The notes beneath the pieces were generated by a model. The model saw nothing but the letters and a program-made list of their open reading frames with translations. It did no database searches and was not told the DNA's origin. A stretch of 64,000 bases of DNA. Source: Liolophura sinensis. Taxonomy: Eukaryota; Mollusca; Polyplacophora; Chitonida; Chitonidae. Below, piece after piece: positions 45,781 through 56,360 of this stretch. Both the position numbers and the translations under genes were made by a program. The stretch is taken from the NCBI RefSeq assembly GCF_032854445.1, contig NC_088295.1, positions 66,815,249 through 66,879,248 on the forward strand, written 5' to 3'. The stretch's first letter is position 1, and each line of letters opens with the position of its first letter.

Positions 45781-46699
45781 ATGTATGGGAATTGACCAGA
45801 AAATATATACCACCAGTCAAACACAACAATCCGCTTTGAAACTTTTACTCCAGGCATACTGTCTTTTGAACATTAACTTTTATGTTACAATCACAATCCA
45901 TGTAAGCTTGCCATTGTAGATATAGAATGCATATCAATCGTGCAATTTTCATTTCTTACTAATTATGACACCTGGAAACCAAAATGATATAACGTGCAGA
46001 ACCCAGTATATCAGTGTGTGAGACTGACCAAGCTGATATTTTTACCAAAAATATTGTTGTGTTGTAATCAATGTATTTATATCGGATTTATTTCATTACA
46101 TTGCTTAATTTAAAGCAGTTGGTATTTTTCTCAGTTTCTTAGAAAAATCCACAGCACTGACAGACTTGATCGAAAAGTCAGCTTAAGTGAACTTGCATTT
46201 GAGACCTGAAATTTTTGTAGAGGGGTCGTAACCTAAGCACATGAAAACTTGTGTCTGAAAAAGAAAATATGAATTGGAATGTAAAATTTATTTCGCTTAT
46301 TTGCACACCGTAAAGTTTGCGTGTTGATGAAACCTTAGGCATGTTCTTTTCCTGACAGTCACTCACTATACTGGAATAACTCAAGAAGTTAAACAGTAAA
46401 ATTGGAAAAGTAAAGCAAATCCCGGTTTCACATCACTGGCATACATATTTGTTTGGGGGGAGAGGTAAGTGCCCAGTTAAATCAAAGACGTAATCCATGC
46501 ACGTAATTGATCCGTTTGTTGAGTGCGTCTTTTTGTCTTGGTTGGTATCAATCACATTAAGGCAGCTCTCTAAAATAAACAAAGTAATCCACACAAATAC
46601 ATGTTTGCTGTAAAACACGTTCCCGGTGGTTGTATTCACAAGGTATTGAGGGCAACTCCACCGTCAGATGAATAACTTGTCAATCTTACAGTTCTCCAA

Positions 46700-46800
46700 A
46701 TTCATCACACTTTAGGAGCACTTGACATATCTGACAGCTGCAAAAAAATCCCAGCTGACAAAGTATTTCCCTTTGAGCTACAGGCGCGGCATCTCTCGAG
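46700..46800 (-). repeat. DR8 copy 3
   Basis: Plus strand: CTGACAGCTGCAAAAAAATC CCAGCTGACAAAGTATTTCC; reverse of DR8. Confidence 0.42.
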
Positions 46801-47320
46801 AGAGCTTCATAACATAAGATTTGGTTAAGCTACATGGTTTCACATCAGCTTTCCGATACCAGAGAAGCAAAAACTACAACGATGAAAGCTAAAGCGTCTC
46901 GCATAATAAAATGCCTTTTAGCTCTCAACATTCTCCGCTTTTGTAATTATAAATATGAATGGTACTTTTTAAAGACATCAGAGAAAGGAATTAATCGTCT
47001 TTCTCAAGCAATACTGCCATGACGCTCAAAATATTACCAAACCACTCGATTTCTTTAGCAAACGTAAACATCGAATATTTCTGTCCGGTCAAAAGGATTT
47101 ATGGTAATTTTACATTTTCTTGTGTAAATATATTCAAAAAACCTAAAAACTACCTGACAACATGTTAGGCAGCTGTGGACCGCAGAGTTGTAAATGGGGA
47201 CATCCTTCATGATGGTTATCTCATATTAAAAGCGAAGCATGGACTTCAAACCTGTCAGTCATTCACAACCGGATGATTCCGGAATGTTTGCTAATGACGG
47301 CATCCTCGGTATAGGATCTT

Positions 47321-47392
47321 AACATTAGGGCTGTTAAGAAACATTAGGGCTGTTAAGAAACATTAGGGCTGTTAAGAAACATTAGGGCTGTC
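47321..47392. repeat. 19-bp tandem repeat (3.8 units)
   Basis: CATTAGGGCTGTTAAGAAA repeats exactly. The unit contains TTAGGG, but only once per 19 bp, so it is not telomeric. Confidence 0.92.
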
Positions 47393-47785
47393 TTCCAAGA
47401 AATAAATCGCGATGATGATTAAGATGGGTATGAGGAATTACTCATCAGCCCTGTGTCAGACTATGATGACTTGGAGAGGTCGTCCACATAGTACTAAAAT
47501 ATATACTTGATTGAGACGCAGTATATGCACAGAAATATTTGACGTAATTACCGACAGCTGTCAAGTAAATAAGTGCAAGAAACTTTGCTTAATTCTAGAT
47601 TGATTTGAAGTGAACATGAAGTCAGCCACTAAAGCTGAATTAATTATTAAAGTAGTATTTCAGATCTGCTCTAAAAATATTTTTAAAAGTCAACACTTTT
47701 TATCAACAAAATAAATAGCAAATGATCGTCAGTACCCAGCCACTCATTTGGTGACGCCATTTTGTTATGTTACAGCTATCTAGAG

Positions 47786-47793
47786 TGACGTCA
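47786..47793. promoter_or_regulatory. CRE-like palindrome TGACGTCA
   Basis: Perfect 8-bp CREB/ATF-type site in a locally GC-richer stretch about 820 bases upstream of the 48607 candidate ATG. Function is conjectural. Confidence 0.15.
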
Positions 47794-48467
47794 CAAAACC
47801 TAGGAGCTCCCCCGTACCGTCCGTATTAAACAATATGCCAATGAGAAAATACAAACAGAAACGCCTAATACCCAACCAAAGAGTATCAGTTCTGTCCCGT
47901 TTACAAATGGCCGGTGTTTCTGTTAGCCTTGTGCTCGTCTAAGGCGATCTTCTTGGGCACAGGCGTCGTGTTTTAGCAGTCCTGCTCGCCCTGGTCTTCG
48001 ACCAGCATTTAGCCTTGCTGGCTGTACCGAAATCAGGGAATTTACCGAACATAGCAGGACCAGGCGGTTTTCTTGCAAGCTCACCCTGACCAGTCATTGC
48101 GGTCTTCTGCCCAACATGTACGCATTGTGACACGGACAACCCTTCTCAGGTCCCTGTTCATAAATGTGTGGTTCAAAATCCATCTGTTTAACACTTAAAC
48201 TAACCGCAAAATCTGATTTATTGCATCGATATCAGTCCATCCACTAGAAGAAACCACTAATAGGTTTCTTTAAGTGACAGCCAATTATCACGCGACACTT
48301 TCAGCGCTAGTGATTGGTCAAGTTCATAAAGGCTTCTACAACATGGCTACTCGGAGTGAATTGTCCGTCAGTGCCACTTCCCAAGTGCTGAACTTTATAC
48401 AAAAGACTTTATAGGCTTTTTTACATATTTTTCTGAGATAACTGTGTCCTATATCCTTTTTTCTATG

Positions 48468-48475
48468 TATATATA
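48468..48475 (+). promoter_or_regulatory. TATA-box candidate for the 48.6-kb gene model
   Basis: TATATATA lies about 130 bases upstream of the candidate ATG at 48607. A start of transcription near 48500 would leave a 5' UTR of about 100 bases. A TGACGTCA site (CRE-like) lies further upstream at 47786-47793. Both motifs are common by chance in AT-rich DNA. Confidence 0.25.
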
Positions 48476-48606
48476 GTGCCAGACTTTATGTTCACTTTAA
48501 AGCCGCACCCGATACAGCAGGATCCGGAATGGGACGCACGATCCCATACGTCAATATAAGTCCCAGCAAGAGTGACGTTTACCTACCACGTCACTGAGGA
48601 TGCCAA

Positions 48607-48708
48607 ATGGCGTCAAAACCAGATTACGCTCTATACACTGTATACGTGCACAAAGGGGACATGATCACGATTTACCTAAAGAAGGCTGAGAACGACATTA
48701 AACCCAAG
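48607..48708 (+). CDS. Candidate first coding exon upstream of copy A
   Basis: An ATG in fair context (G at +4) starts 34 open codons rich in beta-forming residues (MASKPDYALYTVYVHKGDMI, then TIYLKK) and ends CCCAAG|gtaacg, a plausible phase-0 donor. A TATATATA box sits at 48468-48475, about 130 bases upstream of the ATG. Base composition is more GC-rich than the flanks. Joined to 49130-49250 (phase 0 to 1) and 50773-50852 (phase 1) it gives one continuous frame of 101 codons including the stop, a 100-residue product with no signal peptide. In-frame joining could occur by chance and no homolog is visible in the window. No function is proposed. Confidence 0.33.
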
Positions 48709-48959
48709 GTAACGTCACAACTATCTCAACAAAAGATGACTGATTTTCTGTATATTAAACTAGATTTGCTAACAGAGTTTCCAGTCTTCATTTAAAATGA
48801 TGATTTACAACAGCGCACGAATGTGCCAGACAATGTGAGAACAAAATTAAGAACATAACAGATGTTATCGTTATCCACCTGTAACGCGTAGAGTTTGATC
48901 CGTTAAAACTCTTGAGTCTTGGGTCTGTATACTATAGAATACATTGATCTATGTCATAA

Positions 48960-49010
48960 TATTGTGGACGTTAAACCCTAAGCACTCATTCACTCACTCA
49001 CTCACTCATA
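48960..49010 (+). mobile_element. SINE-B tail fragment
   Basis: GACGTTAAACCCTAAGCACT followed by (CATTCACTCACTCACT) repeats: only the 3' end of SINE-B. Confidence 0.7.
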
Positions 49011-49129
49011 ATGTTGTTAAGTCTTACCTAAAAATCAGTACAGAGAAAAATCAACATCAAGTTTCACCAGAAAAATTTAAATTATGCCCTGTTACAAAAT
49101 TTTTCATATGTTCGTGCTATTATATACAG

Positions 49130-49250
49130 ATTATTGAGAACAATATGGCTGCTTCATATGAAATGTCATTGAAAATCGATGTAAATGGAAGGGTTTACGT
49201 TATATGTTACACCCACGTGTATTTGGATGGAAGAAAACATCGTTTCACCA
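49130..49250 (+). CDS. Candidate middle exon linking 48.6 kb to the 50.77-kb terminal exon
   Basis: After an acceptor-like TATTATATACAG the frame reads IIENNMAASYEMSLKIDVNG, RVYVICYTHVYLDGRKHRF and then ACC A|gttaaa, a weak donor in phase 1. This is the phase required by the exon at 50773. Alternating hydrophobic residues suggest beta strands. The evidence is only frame compatibility plus plausible composition. The SINE-B tail fragment at 48960-49010 would then lie in intron 1 and the SINE-A copy at 50481 in intron 2. Confidence 0.22.
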
Positions 49251-50480
49251 GTTAAAAACATCTCACAAACATGTATGATTAATCGTCGTGTATGATTAAT
49301 CGTCCCATACTACGTGTCAAGTCGGACTGACACGTGAGGAGCATGAATCTGTTATGGGAGCTATATCCTGATCTATGCCCATTGATATCTGATTACAAGC
49401 GTGAGTAATGGTGTACATGACTTCAGGTAATTTGATAAAACCACACAACATATATCGCGCTCACAATGATTAGATATAGCCATGAATTAACGAGATTTAT
49501 TTCAGAAATGAAAAGAAACAAAAAAAAAAAGAATTTTATCCAAACATCCAGATATAGCTTCCACAAAGACCTGTTACAAACCTGTTACAGATTTACGGTA
49601 GGCCTACTGAGAGAGATGCCAAATCAGTTCTCAGCTAATTCTCAGTCTGAAATATTTTATGTTTGTTTTTTTTTCTCTTCATTTTCTTTAGCCACTGCCA
49701 GTTTTATGCAAGAATTATGTTAAGATGCACTAACTTGTGCCATAATATATCCAGTGTTGTTATATCGAGAAGGGAACGGGGGAACAGTAATGCATGCCAC
49801 TACAGATAATTCTATCTTCTCAAGTCTGTATTTCATTGACATTTAAATATGATACAAGCTTAATAATGTACTCGATATTAGTACAAGAATAGTTTAAATG
49901 AACTTCTCCATCGTTTCAAGTTATTTTCCACAGATGTCACACATAACTAATGTTAAGAATTTTCTGCTTTTCATTGTTATCACATTCGTTGTAACTGTCG
50001 GGATGTCGAAGTTTCACTTGGGCTGGTGTGAATTTCTTTCAGCCCTAATACTTACCACAGGTATATGAAAGAATGAGCTCTTTGCGACGTCGCATATTTT
50101 TGAACATGGATAGATTTACACATATGAATGGGGTTTATATTATATATTATATATGTAATGTACACACGGGTTCTTTGAAGAGACGTATTGTATATGTATG
50201 AGTTTCTGTATGAGATTTTGCAGTATTGTTATGGCGCTTAACGCCATTCGGCAGTTATACAGCTACATTGTGCTATGCTAAAATATACGTATGGGTCTTT
50301 GTAATACGGCTAGATACATGAATCGTTAGGGTTTAAGATCACATCGTGACGAAAAGTTTGATTTTGGATTATGGGATGTCGTAATTTCGACAAAATCTGT
50401 GGGGTTTTGTACTGATAGATCGTATACGTGTGGGATTATAGAATACTTAGAATAAAACATGCGTGTGATTTTACGATATA

Positions 50481-50566
50481 GATTTATTTATTTGGTGTTT
50501 CACGCCGTACTCAAGAATATTTCACTGATACGACAGTGACAACACTATAGTAGGAAGAAACCTACT
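50481..50566 (-). mobile_element. SINE-A, short 3' fragment
   Basis: TTTATTTGGTGTTTCACGCC to GTAGGAAGAAACC. It would lie in the last intron of the copy-A gene model. Confidence 0.82.
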
Positions 50567-50772
50567 TTCTTTTGATAATAAATCTGTTTGATGAACTGAA
50601 TACAACTACACCGGTATAAGGACAAAAAAAACAGTATCATGTAAAATTTATATAATCATTACGTAATGGATTTTATGTGGTGTCATTTTTATTTCACGCT
50701 AAATTCGACATTATATCTGGCTGTTTTTCACCAGTTATGTTGTTTTCACAAAATGTGTACCTTATCTTTCAG

Positions 50773-50852
50773 ATGGCTCATTTGGACATGGAGACTTCAA
50801 CCAGACCTTCAGAATCACCAACGGCAAACTAATCTTTCAGAAACTCGGGTGA
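50773..50852 (+). CDS. Terminal exon of an uncharacterised gene (copy A of a convergent paralog pair)
   Basis: The segment follows a good acceptor (TTATCTTTCAG) and opens in phase 1: two bases complete a codon, then it reads GSFGHGDFNQTFRI and on to QKLG before TGA. It is clearly homologous to the minus-strand exon at 63592-63695. Differences are synonymous (ACC/ACT, TTC/TTT) or conservative (T/I, L/V, I/V, F/V), the pattern of selection on protein. I do not recognise the family; the segment is short, polar and ends in a basic stretch. The TGA aligns codon-for-codon with CGT of the paralog, followed by conserved GAC CTN, so this copy ends 8 codons earlier. Alternatively GG|gtgaga could be a donor, making this an internal exon. 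Candidate upstream exons lie at 48607-48708 and 49130-49250. That it is coding is well supported; the function is unknown. Confidence 0.65.
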
Positions 50853-50859
50853 GACCTAA

Positions 50860-52640
50860 AACATGAACTTCATGGGAGAGCATCTTTCTCTCATCTGTCT
50901 CAGTTTTCTCAGTTAGCGAGGCTGAGAAAGGCTTAATGTAGTTACAAGCTTAATTAAATTGGCCAGGAGATTTGTCATGTGCACCGATGCGAAAGGCTCT
51001 GGCTTCCTCTTGGGTTCTTGCTGGTATCTTGGAGTCAGGCAAGAGATGTTGCTGACAACATTTGTAACAAAACAAACGGCAAGGAAAATCACGCGATGAA
51101 TATGAAGTGCTAACCGTCTTCAACCCCACACATCCATGGACAGTCGACCTCTCAATTCATAGACATGGATAGAGATGTCTATAGACACATGTCGTTCTCG
51201 CAGCTATACGTTCTAATTTGTAATATTTCTTATTTCAATATGTTAAAGTTAAATGGCATCCCTGGTTATGAAATAGTGTTTTCCTTAAGACGAAAACTCT
51301 GTCATCTTATACCGGTGACAGGAGCATAAATAACGTGCCGTTATTGATTACACGCATACTTATGCCTCAATCCATTTCAAGCAAACCTTTGAAATCCACA
51401 TCTAGTATCATCTCTATTCTTCAGTACATCTACCATTACAGCCCTAAATGTATGTGCATCATGAACAGTAAGCATGGCGGCTGCATCGTATATTACTAGA
51501 TTAAAGAGAGTGGCTGAGTTTAAGGCGGAAGGTTTAATAGAATTAGACCACAGTACCATAAATCGGTGGGGAGTCAGCACCATACTCCTTACAGCGCATG
51601 TGTCGTTTCCTCCCTTTCGTTTTACATCACTGCCACTACTAGTAAAGTTTGTGCAGAAATTTTGAACAACGCCGACGTCGCTGGAGTCACGGTGATGAGT
51701 CAGGAAGTGTTGTCAGAAAACAGGAACATTCTGTCTCAACCTTTTTCTCTAATAATACTTTATACATATGTACTCTCTTTATCTGGAGTATGTACAGCAT
51801 GATTCTAACCAAAACCTAAAACAATTTTTTGGTGAATGCTGATTAAATAGTCCCGCGGGAGGAGATAAGTGATTAGTCTAAGCCTAAACAAGCCTACGTG
51901 CGTCTCAAAGTCTCCAAAGGTCAAGCTTGTATGTTGGTGGAGCTGTCAGCACGAGAGAGTTAAGATAGCCATGGTCACGTGACCATGCCATGCAGGTACA
52001 TTGGACTGCATTCACCATAAATACGCAGTTATCGAGTTACGCCATTACGACAACAGAATGACGTCTCCGTGCAAAAAGACGTCGCCACTTTACAGCACAG
52101 AAGGGCTACTTGCCTATCTTTTAACATTGCAGTGATCGTGTTTAGATCAAAGTATCGACAGAACATCATGTTTTGTGCAATATTGGGGGAACCCTAATTC
52201 ACCCCTGAACACAATTCAGAAGATCAGTGTAATCCTTTCAATTACTTCTCTGTATTCTATATACCACCCCATGTTAAAATTACCAGATTGGCCCTACCGT
52301 GCCGTAAAGTGACGACGTCATGTCATAAAGGGACGTCGCTCTGTCGTCTTAACGTCTTATCTCGAAACATGCGTATTGTTTGATGCGTTGCTATGATCAA
52401 GTATCAAGTATATCTTGCAAGATCCAGTTCATTTAATTGTAAATGATCACCCCCTGCCCAGTGAATTAGTCTACAGCTCGGTCGATATAAGTGTATGTCG
52501 ACAGTTTAATCCGTTTAATCACAATCGAGAATCACGTGTGAAATATAATCATTAATAATGCGAATGAAAGATATGTAGAATAAAACTAAAGCGAAACATG
52601 ATAAATACTTATCTGAGTTATAGGCCAACTTCTCAGAGAT
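50860..52640. other. Start of the intergenic gap between the convergent paralogs
   Basis: An ATG in good context at 51474 (MAAASYITRLKRVAEFKAEG) opens 63 codons with no donor or domain; otherwise nothing is seen. Confidence 0.4.
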
Positions 52641-52679
52641 CGTTTACTGTATTCTTAGGGCAACCATTGAACCTTCCTG

Positions 52680-52832
52680 TGTCACTCCCGTCTGCCAACA
52701 AATTTCGGAAGGTCGTTTGCTTGTCTCCCTCGAGATCTGCCGGGTTTCATCCCACCATAATGCTGGCTGCCATCGTACAAGTGAAATATTCCTGAGCACG
52801 GCGTAAAACACCAGTGAAATTAATAAATAATT
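52680..52832 (+). mobile_element. SINE-A, 5'-truncated
   Basis: GTCTGCCAACAAATTTCGGA through GCCGGGTTTCATCCCACCAT and GCACGGCGTAAAACACC with an A-rich tail. Confidence 0.85.
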
Positions 52833-52896
52833 TTTTCCCTCCTCCAGATAATAAAATCTTACCTGTATTGGCAACTGAATAGGTAAAAAGCGCCGA

Positions 52897-53070
52897 GTAG
52901 GTCTATAACCTTACAGATGTCCTGATATCTGAATATGTAAATGCGTGGTGTAACTCTAGATATCCTGATAACAGAATATTTACATGCATGGAGTAATATA
53001 ATTTAGATGTATATTTAAATGCGTGGAGTATTCGGCCTAGTCTAGAAGTCCTGATAACTGAATTGTTAAA
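52897..53070. repeat. Degenerate about 45-bp tandem repeat (4 units)
   Basis: Units contain GATGTCCTGATA.CTGAATAT, GTAAATGCGTGGAGTA; spacing varies by small deletions. Confidence 0.7.
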
Positions 53071-53329
53071 ATTTGTCAAGTGTACCACTATACCTGTAGG
53101 CCTACTCATATCCCAAATGTCCCCATAAACTGGAGGGAAATTGAAATGCCCATATTGCATAATGAAAAGGGCGTAAGTGCAAATTAATTGTTAAAATACG
53201 CAGAATATAATCCTAAAAAGCTGAAAGGGCAAAATGCATGAAGCATAATCTTACTTGCTTTAACAGTCGGCTAAATACATATTGGAGTTCATTTCAGACC
53301 AATACAGTTGGTCACAATTCATTCACCAT

Positions 53330-53480
53330 CACAGCAGTGTATTCTGAAAACGACGATAGGTTGCTGCATATGGCGTCTTCGGGAGCTTTAAATCTTGATA
53401 CCTTGACATTGAATCGCCTCGATATGGCTGAGATATTGCCTATGTGGCGTTAAGCCATAATCATTCATTCGACATTGAAT
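53330..53480 (+). repeat. DR9: retroposon-like 3' end, longer copy
   Basis: ATATGGCTGAGATATTGCC then TGTGGCGTTAAGCCATAATC ATTCATTC. The terminal 25 bp recur at 8655. The ending in short ATTC repeats suggests a SINE tail. Confidence 0.45.
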
Positions 53481-53829
53481 TTGTCTTTTCATCGAGGAGC
53501 CCATTACACTGACAAAATCCCAATCTGCTAAAGGGGCTGCCTCGCCGTCAGCAGATTTGTCAGGTATATGTATGTGGCAACGGTGGGTCGTTTTACACCC
53601 CGATAAACCAGATCACCTCTTAAATTAAAAAAAAATCTTGTGCACGGGTTTAAACACTGATGACGTAAATGAAAACAATAATAAAATAAGTGTTGGTCTT
53701 TGTATGAAGTGAATGTCAGATTTAAAACTACAAAATTCCAAGAAAATGGGTATGGCAAATTCCCATGAATTAAATATGTATAATACATGCATGTCGACAT
53801 ATTAACTTAGTAGACCTAGAACACTATAG

Positions 53830-54096
53830 GGGTCCTCCGTGGCTCAGTTGGTTAGCGGGCTAGCGCAGCGTAATGATTCAGCAGCCTCTCACCAATGCGG
53901 TTGCCATGAGCAAGTCCAGCTCATACTGGCTTCCTCTCCGGCCGTAAGTGGGAAGGTCTTACAGCAACCTGAGGATGGTCGTGGGTTTCTCGCGGGCTCT
54001 GCCCGGTTCCCTCCAACTATAATGGTGGCCACCATCGTATAAGAGAAATATTCTTGAGTACGGCGTAAAACACAAATCAAATAAATAAATAAATAC
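53830..54096 (+). mobile_element. SINE-A, full length, with target-site duplication
   Basis: Intact tRNA head (TCCGTGGCTCAGTTGGTTAG), conserved middle and (AAAT)n tail. AACAC(T/C)ATAG flanks it at 53820-53829 and 54097-54106. Among the best-preserved, hence youngest, copies. Confidence 0.93.
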
Positions 54097-54501
54097 AACA
54101 CCATAGTGGGTGGAAAATTGTATACTGAATTGGTTGTTATACTTCACCGATGTGGCACTGAATCAAAAGTTGCAATTTTTTTCTCTTGAAAAACCTGGTT
54201 GTTCTGGTCACTGATTGTAAGGACTTCAATTCAAGTAAATGTGATGCAGCATATGAAAATAAATACTTACTAGTATATGAGTTATAGGCCTTCTTTCCAA
54301 GAAACGTGTACCAAGCTTTAAAAACTCCACAAGTAATAGTGCATTTAATCCCATATCTATATCTGCAATGGCTATTTTTTTTGGTTTCTCTCATAAAACA
54401 ATTGCCCAAAATATAAAAATAATAAGCCTTTGAAGTATGCGAAACACAAAATCTGCCACCTGGACATACATGTATACGATATATCGATCATTCACAACAT
54501 T

Positions 54502-54582
54502 ATGTAATGCTGGCCGCCGTCGTATAAGTGAAAATATTATTGAGTACGGCGTAAAACACCCACCAAAAACATAAACAAATAA
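54502..54582 (+). mobile_element. SINE-A, 5'-truncated 81-bp insertion with perfect 12-bp duplication
   Basis: Only the 3' end is present (ATGCTGGCCGCCGTCGTATA onward to the A-rich tail), yet ATTCACAACATT flanks it perfectly at 54490-54501 and 54583-54594. It therefore inserted already truncated, as expected of target-primed reverse transcription. Confidence 0.88.
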
Positions 54583-54778
54583 ATTCACAACATTCTTTCC
54601 TTTAGTTTAGCAAAACCAAGTTCACCCCACGCTCTCTTTTGTATTGTAATTTCGTGGCCACGGGATTCACTGAAATATATTGCACGCTGGCATCCAAAGC
54701 AGGTCATGTGCTTTTCATCGATACCATATTAGCACATATAACCATCGCTTTTGGAGCTCTTTATATCAAGTATGGGTT

Positions 54779-54842
54779 GAGTATATAAAGCCCTCGACGT
54801 TTTCAAGACGCTGACGTCGAATACCGCTGGCGCCCAACTCTC
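54779..54842 (+). promoter_or_regulatory. TATA-like element with adjacent CRE-like site
   Basis: GTATATAAAGCC is followed by GCTGACGTCGAA and TGGCGCCCAAC. The last 11-mer also matches the start of a Lys-tRNA primer-binding site, but the sequence before it does not end in CA and no retroelement ORF follows, so a cellular promoter or chance is as likely. Confidence 0.18.
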
Positions 54843-55130
54843 TTGAGTCGCCATAAACTCCTTAAGACGTGGATTTCTTAGTTGTGGATTTACATATTGT
54901 CAAGTGCTAGGAGGCGACGGTAATTCATTTGTATTCGGGATGTGTTCACGGTCAGGAAGGAGCGTCCGGACAGGACCAGACAGCTGCTCTTGTCTCTGTG
55001 GAGCCCGTATATCAAGTAGACTTACCCTTCCCGTTCTTTTGCTGTGAGTAATCTCCCCTGTTGACACCCACATGACGCCAGCTTCGGAGAGGAAGACAGC
55101 TTAAACAATAAATCTCTCTGATATCGGATA

Positions 55131-55358
55131 ATGAATTACGATGAAACAGGAAACGACAGAGTTTCTTGGATCAATCAGATCAGCAATCAGAAGCTTAGTA
55201 CATACCCCACCAATGCACAGGGTGATCTAACTATTAGACATAAATTTCTGACAAACAGTATCATTCCTGAAACAATTAATCTAGTTTTAATGAATTGTCA
55301 AAGATTGGCTGATTTCCAGGACGTTTTCCTCTATTTTAAGAAAACAATTTTTCCATAA
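55131..55358 (+). CDS. Small ORF downstream of a TATA-like promoter region
   Basis: 75 open codons start MNYDETGNDRVSWINQISNQ and end FKKTIFP. About 350 bases upstream, GTATATAAAG at 54779-54788 with a TGACGTC site at about 54810 looks like a core promoter, and the intervening sequence is GC-richer than average. CAGG|gtgatc inside the ORF could be a donor. No domain is recognised; a chance ORF is a fair alternative. Confidence 0.15.
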   Translation: MNYDETGNDRVSWINQISNQKLSTYPTNAQGDLTIRHKFLTNSIIPETINLVLMNCQRLADFQDVFLYFKKTIFP

Positions 55359-55726
55359 TGTATTTACAGGACACACATAGCTCAGCTGTTCATTATTTTT
55401 GGGATCAACACGAAAACTGGATCAAAACTAACGGTGGATTGAAACATTAACTAAGAAAAGAAAAAATACTTTTTGGATGGGATAAAAGTATGTCGGTTTT
55501 AAATTGTTTAACAATGTCGGCAAAAAAGTATATTATGAATAACAAATCAAAATACATACACATATATTTTACGTACTTCACAAAGAATATATTCAAATAC
55601 TATAATGCAGAGAAGTATATTTCAATAACTTCGGGAAGAGAACCCCAATTTAAAAAAAAAAAAAAACGGGTATGTTTCCGTCTTCTTCGTCATTCCAGAG
55701 CATGAGTCATTTAGTTTATCTGATTT

Positions 55727-55806
55727 AGCTGAGGCGCGTATTCGTACAATGTCTTCTATATAACACAGTATCGTATGGCTGAAGCGCGTTTCCTATATAA
55801 TACAGC
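55727..55806. repeat. Short tandem duplication
   Basis: GCTGAGGCGCGTATTC...CTATATAACACAG and GCTGAAGCGCGTTTC...CTATATAATACAG. Confidence 0.55.
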
Positions 55807-56282
55807 CAGGATCCGGGATAAGGTACAGAAAACCTTCTAACATTCTCAATCTTGCTTCGTTCGTTTCAAGACATTGGCTAAGTGAATCGATCTGACTTCG
55901 GAGCCCTATAGCTGAACTCTTTGGGTAATTAATCAGCGTTACATCAGTGAGTACGTTACACGGTGTGCAGAGATAAAGCCTCTACAGAGACATGAGCATC
56001 CACCCATGTAATACTTCACATAATTACGTGGTTACGCAAATGTTGTTGTTTTTTGTTGTTGTTTTTTTTCATTTCTTTTTTCTTGAGCACATAGCACCAC
56101 CCCATTCTTCACTGCTACATACATCCCACACTTGCGCACAAAACACTCTTGACATGTATATATGTTGTGATATTTCAAGTTGTGTTATTATGATGTCAGT
56201 GTGTGGTGTCTAATCAGCTTTGTGGTTGTGAGTATAGCATTAAACACGCACGGTACATCTAGACCTAATATCCGCATATGTG

Positions 56283-56360
56283 TCTGCCGTGGCCCGGTGG
56301 TTAGAGTTTTATTCCTGTATGCTGGAGGCCATGGGTTCAACCCCAAGTTGGGTCTTACAA
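56283..56360 (+). mobile_element. tRNA-like SINE head
   Basis: CCGTGGCCCGGTGGTTAGAG (A box) and CATGGGTTCAACCCCAAG (B box) are spaced as in a tRNA, but stems do not close properly. Probably a tRNA-derived repeat whose tail is not recognisable. Confidence 0.45.

Larger units (their letters stand above)
43470..48460. other. No supported gene
   Basis: Contains SINE-A at 45641, a diverged duplication at 45.2 kb, DR8 at 46.7 kb and a 19-bp array at 47.3 kb. A GC-richer minus-strand frame at 47939-48139 is open for 66 codons but unrecognised. Confidence 0.45.

Noticed and set aside
47321-47392. Telomeric repeat (TTAGGG)
   Set aside because: TTAGGG appears once per 19-bp unit, not in tandem.
51474-51665. 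First coding exon starting MAAASYITRL
   Set aside because: Good start context but no donor, domain or partner exon; 63 codons is within chance.
54832-54842. Lys-tRNA primer-binding site (TGGCGCCCAAC) of an LTR element
   Set aside because: Only 11 bases match, no LTR end (CA) precedes it and no retroelement coding follows.
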